A stretch of DNA of 20,068 nucleotides from Bacteroidales bacterium UBA6828 (lineage in GTDB: Bacteria; Bacteroidota; Bacteroidia; Bacteroidales; Paludibacteraceae), in NCBI GenBank assembly GCA_002452095.1, contig DKEG01000031.1, positions 3,427 through 23,494 on the forward strand, written 5' to 3'. The notes under the pieces are model-generated. The model was not told where the DNA came from and did not search any database. It saw only the letters and a program-made list of their open reading frames with translations. The position numbers were made by a program, and so were the translations under genes. Shown piece by piece: positions 14,901 through 20,068 of the stretch (its first letter is position 1; every line of letters begins with the position of its first letter).

Positions 14901-17900
14901 CCAAACTGACCCAGTCCACGTATAAACGAAACTTGGTATTATACCAAGGCACTGATTGGCGGGCATATACCACTTCTTCTGGTGTACAAAACATTCAATT
15001 ATATAGTGCTGCTTCTTACTACTACACCACCTCCCCCTCTTGCAGTCCGGTTATAGAGGGCACGGATGATATTACGGTTACTTCTTCCAAGGGCATCTGG
15101 ATAGAGGCGGTAGAGCCGCTGAATATCACCGCAACCAATCTGGACAAGAATGCCGACGGAGCCAATGTAACCATTGCCGCTACAGCCCTTACCGACGGTT
15201 TTACGCTCAAGACATCGGGCACCAATGGCAGCGGTAGCAAGACAGTAACACTTGCAACCGGCTATAGCAACAGCACATACAACGCCAACCTGACGGTAGT
15301 CTATACCCCGACGGCGGACAACATTATTGAAGAGGGCAAGATTGCCCTGCGTGTCTATCGCACCGGCGGCACGACTACCTACGCTACGGATACTATCATT
15401 GTGCGTGGTCGCTCCCTGCCTGCCGAGTTCGTACTGGCAGCCGAGACCGCCGATGGTTGGGTGGCACTCCCCGCCGATCTGGGTACTAGTTCTTCCGATG
15501 CCGTGAAATACCCGTACAGCATTACCGTGGACGACGAGACATCCCCGACCAAGGCTGCCGAAGCACCAAAGACCGCTGTCTATAGCGCAGCCGACCGCAG
15601 TACCAAGAACACAGCGGCTACAGGCATACGCCTGAAGAACGCCAATGGTCTGTACTTGCAAGGCTCTACAGCCCAAGGCACTACCAATATATGGTTGTCC
15701 TCCAACAACAGCGAACAAGCCCAGTCATGGGAACTGCGCAGTAGTGATTTCAGCAACTACTTCGTGCGCTTGCAGGCTGCAGAAAGCGGACGCTATCTCT
15801 CCTACGATGCCACTCAAGGCAAGATAGGCAACTACAAACAACAAGGGTCGTTGCGCCTACTACCCGTAGAGAAGACCTGTGTGCGCTATGACGCACCGGC
15901 GATGGATGTGTTTGCCCTGAAATCGTCGGCTGTCACCCTCCGTTGGCTGGCTATAGAAGGCGCAACAGACTATGAGTACTGCACAGATGGCGAGAGCACA
16001 TGGAACGATTGCGCTAACCTCACCGCTACAGCCACCGAGGTCAAGTGGACGCTCGACGGACTGACAGCCAATACCAAGTACACCCTCTATGTCCGCGTCA
16101 AGGTGGCAAACGGGGAAACCAACTGCTCGGCTTTCGACACCGAGACTTTTACCACCACTACGTGCGACGATGTGCCGGTCGATCTCTGGGTATCGGCAAC
16201 CGCCAATACCGCCACTATCACATGGCGTGCCAAGGCGGCAACGGCTACCGTCCGTATCTATGCCGACGAACAAGGTACAACGCCTGTCAAAACTATGGAA
16301 AATGCTGCCACCCCCTGCAAAATAGTCGGCTTGGAGCAGAATACGCACTACTATTACCAAGTGCTGGCAGACGGTTCGTGTGCTTCGGCAATCGCCAACT
16401 TTTGGACGGAATCCAACGAGGTGAGCATCGTCGAATGGGAGAAAGAGGCCGTTATTGTGGACTTGAATACCGAAGTAACCGATGCCGACGAGGTAAGCAT
16501 TCTGGTCGAAGGTCAGAAGACCCACGGCACCAATAACCAAAACATCGCCGACGACTTGTTCTTCTCCAAATACTATGAAGCCTCGGGAACTTTGAAATTA
16601 TTGGGCATTTATAATGGTACAAAAGATACATTACCCCTTACTGATATTAAAATTAAGATAGGTAATGGTACTCCTATTCCTATGAAATCCTATGGACGGA
16701 AAAAAACAGGATATATTGCGCCTGATGAAGAAATTATCCTATGGCATAAAGGTTCATATACTCTCAATAATTGTGTAGAGGAAAAAATGGATGTCAATAT
16801 AATGGATGAAAATACGTTAATTAGTTTTGGCGGAAAGGTATCTATTGCACTATTTCGTGGAGATGATATGATAGATCTTATTGGTGCAGGAACGATAAGC
16901 GGTTTATTGCAGGGAACTTGTACCACCAGTTGGGGAGATGATTCGGGTTGGTGCGGCAAGGGATATAATATAGAAAATAAGACAGAGGAGATAGAACTCT
17001 CCACCAATCGTTGTTTGTTGGTGCGCAGCAATCAAGTAAAGTCGGGGGCAAATGCAGTTGCTAACAATACAACCGAGTTTGTTACTTTTACTAAGGAAGA
17101 GTGGCTCGGACGACAGGTTGATGAAGATGACAAAGATCAATCCTCTTGCGAAGGCTTTGCCTACGTGGCTGATTTCAACTACAACGACTATTATACCACC
17201 TATGACTCGGTTGCCAATTTGGAGATAAAGGGCAACCGCAATGAGGACGGCACCTACACCATCCCCGTGCCGAAACTCGATACGATGGCTTGCACCAACC
17301 TGCGCCTGCAACTCAAGAAGAACGGCACCATTCTGGCTACCCGCGAGGAGAAAGTACCCATTATCATCGACCAAAATGCCGATACCAAGAATACCACGTT
17401 CTTCGGCGAGAAACTGACTGACGAGATATGCAAAACCTGCGATGTGGTCATTCGCAACAAAACGCAACTCTCCCACACCGAGGGCGGCAAACAGCAGTTC
17501 CGCGATATGTATGTCTATACCGGCAGCAGTCTCCTTATCCCGGCGGGGCAGGCTATGTCGCTCGACAAAGTGCGTATGTTTGCCACCAACGACAGTGTCT
17601 CCTATGCTATTGTCAATAACGGCACGGATGCCGATGCGGCTATCTCGGTCAAAGAGGTCAGCCACGTGAAGCGCATTGACGGACGCTACTGGTACCCGTT
17701 CTCGCTGCCTTACGACTGCAACATCGCCGACATCGGTCAACTCAACGGACAGCCGCTCGGGGTCTATGGTATGGACTGGGGTATCAAGTACTACGACGGG
17801 CAACGCCGCCAGAGCGACGGCAACAGCGAGACAACCTTCGGCGAGGTGTCCAAATACTGGACAATGATGCCCGAGAATGGCTTGCTGAAAGCCTATACGG

Positions 17901-19045
17901 GCTATATCATCGGGCTGTTTGTACCCGCTGCCGACGAACCGCTGATGAAATCGGTTAATTTCCCGCCTGCTACCGAGAGTGCCTACACCGAGAGTGCGGA
18001 CAGCAAACAGACCACTGTCACCAACTGGGCGGACAACCTCTCGGCAGACAAACGCCACCACGGGTGGAACTTTGTCGGCTCGCCGTATATATCCCTCTTC
18101 GGTGCCGCAGAGGGCAAAGGACTCTACAACACCGGTCTGAAGATGGGCTACACCGACCGCCAAGGCGAACAGCAGGATATAGATCATATCTATGTCTCTA
18201 TACCCAACGGCGGCAACAGCAATACCTACACCCAGTCGCTGGCAGAGGGCGTAATGCTGCGCCCCTTCACCGCCTATTTCGTGCAAGCCGTTGACCCGAC
18301 TAACGGGCAGTCGAACACCCTGCCGCTCACCTACAGCAAGACGCAACGCCTGTTGCTGGCACCGCAACGCCTGCAGGACGCGGGGGAGGATATGCTGGTG
18401 GAACTGACGCTCGCTGCTGGCAGCGTGGCAGACAATGCCGGTCTGTGGGTGGGCGATGACCACACCGCCGACTATGAGATCGGGCGCGACCTGACCAAGA
18501 TGTACTCCGCCGACCGCAAACCGCAACTCTACACCGTTGCACCCTATGGCAGAATGGCATACCAAGCCCTGCCGGACGCACAAGCCCACGCCGTTCCGCT
18601 CGGCATATACGTGCCGGCCAAGGGCGACTATACCCTGTCGCTCAACCGTGCGGTAAGTCGGGTAAACGAAGCGGAATCGGTCTGCCTGCTCTACGAGGGC
18701 AGGGTGGTGGCGGATCTGCTCCAAGCCGGTTATACCCTTTCCGCTGCAGGCAAAGGGCTTGTGGACGGCTACACGCTGGATATACGCCGCTCGCCGAAAG
18801 TGGTAACCGACATCGTGCCGGTCAATGGCGATGCACCTTATCTGATAGTGCGCAGCGGGATGCTCACTATTGCCAACCTGCCCGCCGAGGCTATGGTGCA
18901 GGTATATGACGCCCTCGGGCGGATATGTTTCTCCGCACCCGCAGGTGCACAGACCATCGATGTGGCTGCGCCGCAGACTGGCGTTTATACGGTGGTGGTT
19001 ACAACAGGAGACCAATCCTATATTTTGAAAACATTGCTTCATTGA
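11912..19045 (+). CDS. Giant multidomain secreted protein with T9SS C-terminal sorting domain
   Basis: 2377 residues. A signal peptide of about 23 residues is followed by modules, positions approximate: an unassigned beta-rich domain (24-165); an InlB/Listeria-Bacteroides repeat, VTYDANGGTV to LYAHW (253-320); a fibronectin-III-like domain (418-509); two InlB-like relatives (511-589 and 809-888) around an Ig-like segment; two segments of the GKYYI / GLYLQG type suggesting beta-trefoil folds (897-1033, 1240-1320); two more fibronectin-III-like domains (1323-1500); a lamin-tail-like domain with FFSKYYEASG and LGIYNGT (1540-1735); a long beta-rich region with FSLPYDCNIADI and HHGWNFVGSPY; and a T9SS type A sorting domain (about 2297-2377) with VQVYDALGR and GVYTVVV. 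It should cross the outer membrane by T9SS and be surface-attached or released, probably as an adhesin or matrix protein. No catalytic domain is seen. GC content swings sharply within the gene. Confidence 0.95.
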   Translation: MKQFRLLLTLLTLLAVGSMNIYAETIASWKNQSLSKNTAVKADGGNDANKGVASISSSVALTQKGTNAYFASSGGGAKITINNLDLSGYSDISMTFYSRGSKQGKITTTAGTGNVTVTKSEKQYTISSIPETTTSLTLTYGATSGSFYFGTVVISGTKTATCTTPTFTIEDKTISLSEAETGDYDMSANLTINKGGSTGAITYSCDNSDVDVTGGKFNTFNAGTYTINATMAADATYCEATTSFTMTVSDDTPVITVTYDANGGTVSPTSGSYTDTPLTLPTPTIDGCYTFDGWYTAKTGGTKVESSYTPTTNTTLYAHWVESTATYMAIVTQPDVATNCKVKISKDGTTGVEDGYDDIVCGTTIYLLGTPSKGYKGLTYTAKDDNKNNVTITQDGLKDASFTMPASNVDITATPVPCDAMDAPEVSYTSTANSLTFSWKTVAGATQYNLYLYYNTDGTSHTNDDMANTTECSYTFSDLEVGHTYAYIVQAQSAIGTCFTETQGTATVVKPYTITWSVNGKTTTTTQVVEGDAIGTLPADPSAPSGCSDKVFVGWSITNIGATPTNDKPEFITANTIPTGNTTYYAVFATKANTSGSQDIVFNVGDIAAENNWNSGTQYSSYTIAPITITYSGGVNDGKYYSSDDSWRSYKGGSVVVSGGTISEVISFPEKTFTKQTDGTWKYSGTETVKFTKFTIKTTAAGSSYTDYITECIDCTAPAEALALTLSQETANLGQDGNAVVTFNTTGGNGTAVTYAVTPTTGATLSGTTITFTQEGTYTLTASQTYTTTGGTTYCGGTDSKTITIAPAEYTLSLYDRGSKTTYGNYYAGAAVQQPADPTGVCTEPINYVFDGWATAEVAEGSTTYTKVSFPYTIPKANTTLYAVYKYTEGTNTGATKVKASDIVDGGKYYITATYQSKAYMLKAGAFATAGSDKNTTTFVAEEATEDMAWTFVKKNNGWSIQSGNYRLGTTNDNNGLSSATNNTDVWTIAAGTGTYSKLTQSTYKRNLVLYQGTDWRAYTTSSGVQNIQLYSAASYYYTTSPSCSPVIEGTDDITVTSSKGIWIEAVEPLNITATNLDKNADGANVTIAATALTDGFTLKTSGTNGSGSKTVTLATGYSNSTYNANLTVVYTPTADNIIEEGKIALRVYRTGGTTTYATDTIIVRGRSLPAEFVLAAETADGWVALPADLGTSSSDAVKYPYSITVDDETSPTKAAEAPKTAVYSAADRSTKNTAATGIRLKNANGLYLQGSTAQGTTNIWLSSNNSEQAQSWELRSSDFSNYFVRLQAAESGRYLSYDATQGKIGNYKQQGSLRLLPVEKTCVRYDAPAMDVFALKSSAVTLRWLAIEGATDYEYCTDGESTWNDCANLTATATEVKWTLDGLTANTKYTLYVRVKVANGETNCSAFDTETFTTTTCDDVPVDLWVSATANTATITWRAKAATATVRIYADEQGTTPVKTMENAATPCKIVGLEQNTHYYYQVLADGSCASAIANFWTESNEVSIVEWEKEAVIVDLNTEVTDADEVSILVEGQKTHGTNNQNIADDLFFSKYYEASGTLKLLGIYNGTKDTLPLTDIKIKIGNGTPIPMKSYGRKKTGYIAPDEEIILWHKGSYTLNNCVEEKMDVNIMDENTLISFGGKVSIALFRGDDMIDLIGAGTISGLLQGTCTTSWGDDSGWCGKGYNIENKTEEIELSTNRCLLVRSNQVKSGANAVANNTTEFVTFTKEEWLGRQVDEDDKDQSSCEGFAYVADFNYNDYYTTYDSVANLEIKGNRNEDGTYTIPVPKLDTMACTNLRLQLKKNGTILATREEKVPIIIDQNADTKNTTFFGEKLTDEICKTCDVVIRNKTQLSHTEGGKQQFRDMYVYTGSSLLIPAGQAMSLDKVRMFATNDSVSYAIVNNGTDADAAISVKEVSHVKRIDGRYWYPFSLPYDCNIADIGQLNGQPLGVYGMDWGIKYYDGQRRQSDGNSETTFGEVSKYWTMMPENGLLKAYTGYIIGLFVPAADEPLMKSVNFPPATESAYTESADSKQTTVTNWADNLSADKRHHGWNFVGSPYISLFGAAEGKGLYNTGLKMGYTDRQGEQQDIDHIYVSIPNGGNSNTYTQSLAEGVMLRPFTAYFVQAVDPTNGQSNTLPLTYSKTQRLLLAPQRLQDAGEDMLVELTLAAGSVADNAGLWVGDDHTADYEIGRDLTKMYSADRKPQLYTVAPYGRMAYQALPDAQAHAVPLGIYVPAKGDYTLSLNRAVSRVNEAESVCLLYEGRVVADLLQAGYTLSAAGKGLVDGYTLDIRRSPKVVTDIVPVNGDAPYLIVRSGMLTIANLPAEAMVQVYDALGRICFSAPAGAQTIDVAAPQTGVYTVVVTTGDQSYILKTLLH

Positions 19046-19067
19046 ATTTCATAGATACTGACCTGAT

Positions 19068-19598
19068 ATGAAAACGAAACTATCTTTGTTCTGCCTTGCG
19101 GCATTATTCTGTGTGTTGCCTGTGCGGGCGCAGTATGCGGGTTCTACGACCGGTCTGGTGACAGATATGACCTCCACCTCGCCCTATGCCGTCAATAAAG
19201 GGCAATCCGATACCGCTTCGTGCGACTATCGTATCTGGACACCGTCGCGCAACGGCTATCGTATTACCGAGGCGGGTGCCGGGTGTCCGAATATCATGGG
19301 TGCCGTGCAGACGGTAGCAACGTCAGTCCGACCCGCGGATATGCACCGCTTTACGGCACAGGCACTGAACGTGAGTTTGTCGGCTGTGGGTGCCGAATCT
19401 CCCTATAAGGAAGTGTCCACGCCTGCCGCTATGACGCGTCCGCGCCGTGTGAGTGCCGAGGGCGGTTTGGGCGAACCGGGTGCAAAAGAATTGCCCATAG
19501 GTGATATACCGTGGCTGTTGGTATTGCTTACCGCTGCCACCTACGCCCTGCGCCGCTATAGCAAGTGCAAAATGGCACATAATCACATAGAAGAATAA
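19068..19598 (+). CDS. Small secreted protein with C-terminal PIGD-TM-basic tail
   Basis: A signal peptide (MKTKLSLFCLAALFCVLPVRA) precedes a polar 120-residue body rich in Ala, Ser, Thr and Pro with two cysteines (CDY, GCPN). Near the end comes GEPGAKELPIGD, then a hydrophobic helix (IPWLLVLLTAATYAL) and a basic RRYSKCK. Motif, helix, then basic cluster is the arrangement of processed C-terminal sorting tails in general; I do not recognise a named family. It starts 22 bp after the giant T9SS substrate, with no terminator between, and the pair ends in a strong terminator, so they are probably one operon. It may anchor or assist the giant protein; this is inference. Its last codons lie in the 8-bp repeat that continues downstream. 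Confidence 0.85.
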   Translation: MKTKLSLFCLAALFCVLPVRAQYAGSTTGLVTDMTSTSPYAVNKGQSDTASCDYRIWTPSRNGYRITEAGAGCPNIMGAVQTVATSVRPADMHRFTAQALNVSLSAVGAESPYKEVSTPAAMTRPRRVSAEGGLGEPGAKELPIGDIPWLLVLLTAATYALRRYSKCKMAHNHIEE

Positions 19599-19668
19599 AA
19601 ATATAGAAGAATAGAAATATAGAAGAATAGAAGAATAGAAGAATAAGAATAGAAATATAGAAGAATAG
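19587..19668 (+). repeat. AT-rich tandem repeat of 8-bp type (ATAGAAGA)
   Basis: ATAGAAGAAT recurs at 19587, 19603, 19619, 19627, 19635 and 19657, spacings 16, 16, 8, 8 and 22. The first copy codes for the IEE end and stop of the preceding protein, so slippage here could change its C terminus. Confidence 0.85.
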
Positions 19669-19707
19669 AAAAGGGACTACCGACAACTAATGCGGTAGTC
19701 CCTTTTT
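19669..19707 (+). terminator. Strong intrinsic terminator of the giant-protein operon
   Basis: AAAAGGGACTACCG 19669-19682 pairs with CGGTAGTCCCTTTT from 19693, a stem of about 14 bp with a 10-base loop, ending in a T-run. The A-tract on the left means it could work on both strands. Confidence 0.93.
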
Positions 19708-19751
19708 GTATTTCTGTCAGCATACCCCTCCGTATCCTTGTGCTATCAGGT

Positions 19752-19795
19752 CTATGTCATTTGTATGTGATTCGTATGTGATTCGTATGTGATTA
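19752..19795 (+). repeat. 11-bp-period tandem array A3 (3 perfect units plus 1 degenerate)
   Basis: GTATGTGATTC at 19763 and 19774, GTATGTGATTA at 19785, and a degenerate unit at 19752 (8 of 11 matches). It begins 44 bp after the terminator. Shifted by a few bases the unit GTGATTCGTAT resembles the GTGATTCATAG step of the array at 5199. Confidence 0.85.
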
Positions 19796-19849
19796 GGCGG
19801 TTTTTGCTTGTATTTCAGCGAGTTATTGTATATGTGTGTTGTTGGCGTT

Positions 19850-20020
19850 TACCCGGGAGTTGGCACCACCCACCGGGGACGCGGACGCCTCGTCCGCGGT
19901 AATTTGGGAGCGCAAACGTGTGGGGACGTGAAGCGTAAGGCAGGTGCGCCTATGCGCACTGGGTGCCGAAGCGATACGAAGCCCTGTGGCTGAGTAGAAC
20001 TCCTTGTCGTCTCGCGTCGT
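19850..20020. other. GC-rich, hairpin-forming non-coding stretch at the window end
   Basis: CGCGGACG 19880-19887 pairs with CGTCCGCG 19891-19898, and GTGCGC 19944-19949 with GCGCAC 19954-19959. GC content is far above the flanking spacer. Short frames exist on both strands but lack family likeness or start signals. It could be a structured RNA or a dispersed repeat; the transcript ends or gene to the right are outside the window. Confidence 0.4.
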
Positions 20021-20068
20021 CAAAAGCGGTCTTTTTCTGAAGAATAGGCTTTCTTTTTTACTTATTAG

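Noticed and set aside
16904..19042. 712-codon minus-strand open frame opposite the giant protein
   Set aside because: Mirror of the T9SS-substrate frame; rich in His/Val/Arg with no domain, start signal or promoter.
19823..20023. 66-codon minus-strand frame at the window end
   Set aside because: Low-complexity Arg/Ser/Ala composition over a hairpin-rich stretch and no ribosome-binding site; treated as non-coding.

Overview
The window looks like a chromosomal segment of a Bacteroidales bacterium. It has Bacteroidetes-type promoters (TTTG / TAnnTTTG), a very large secreted protein with a type IX secretion (T9SS) C-terminal sorting domain and InlB-type (Listeria-Bacteroides) repeats, a DUF4924-like gene next to an S4-domain gene, few Shine-Dalgarno sites, and GC-rich genes separated by AT-rich spacers. 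Every convincing gene is on the + strand. Family or genus cannot be fixed from sequence alone. There is no phage, plasmid, CRISPR or defence module.

Layout. (1) 1-2312: the 3' part of a coiled-coil/beta-barrel envelope protein whose rod is made of 57-bp repeats, then a lipoprotein with three internal ~100-residue repeats, probably one operon. (2) 2313-2866: a spacer with a long inverted repeat, an 11-bp-period array, a 26-codon signal-peptide-like ORF and a chain of hairpins. (3) 2867-5062: a secreted right-handed beta-helix protein and a small multi-pass membrane protein. (4) 5063-5701: terminator, 11-bp array, a degenerate palindromic element, a promoter, tRNA-Gln(TTG) and its terminator. 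(5) 5702-10966: housekeeping genes: ribosomal protein L25, peptidyl-tRNA hydrolase, an LTA-synthase-like alkaline-phosphatase-superfamily membrane enzyme, an S4 RNA-binding protein overlapping a DUF4924-like gene, and endonuclease III. (6) 10967-11911: about 945 bp without a confident protein gene. It holds a perfect T-shaped palindrome, an orphan promoter-to-terminator unit (possible small RNA), a ~75-bp duplication and another 11-bp array; 11032-11164 is AT-rich with only scattered TTAA-type units. (7) 11912-19598: the giant T9SS substrate (2377 aa) and a small secreted protein with a PIGD-TM-basic tail. (8) 19599-20068: 8-bp repeats, a strong terminator, an 11-bp array and a GC-rich hairpin-forming end.

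Most of the unusual content lies in the spacers. Several are built from imperfect 10-11-bp units, close to the helical repeat of DNA. One class is tandem 11-mers (four loci, usually just after a terminator or large hairpin); the other is TTAAYGG-like units forming a dispersed repeat family. A third repeat class is a three-way-junction palindrome, perfect after nth and degenerate before tRNA-Gln. I do not recognise these as named elements; their function is open.
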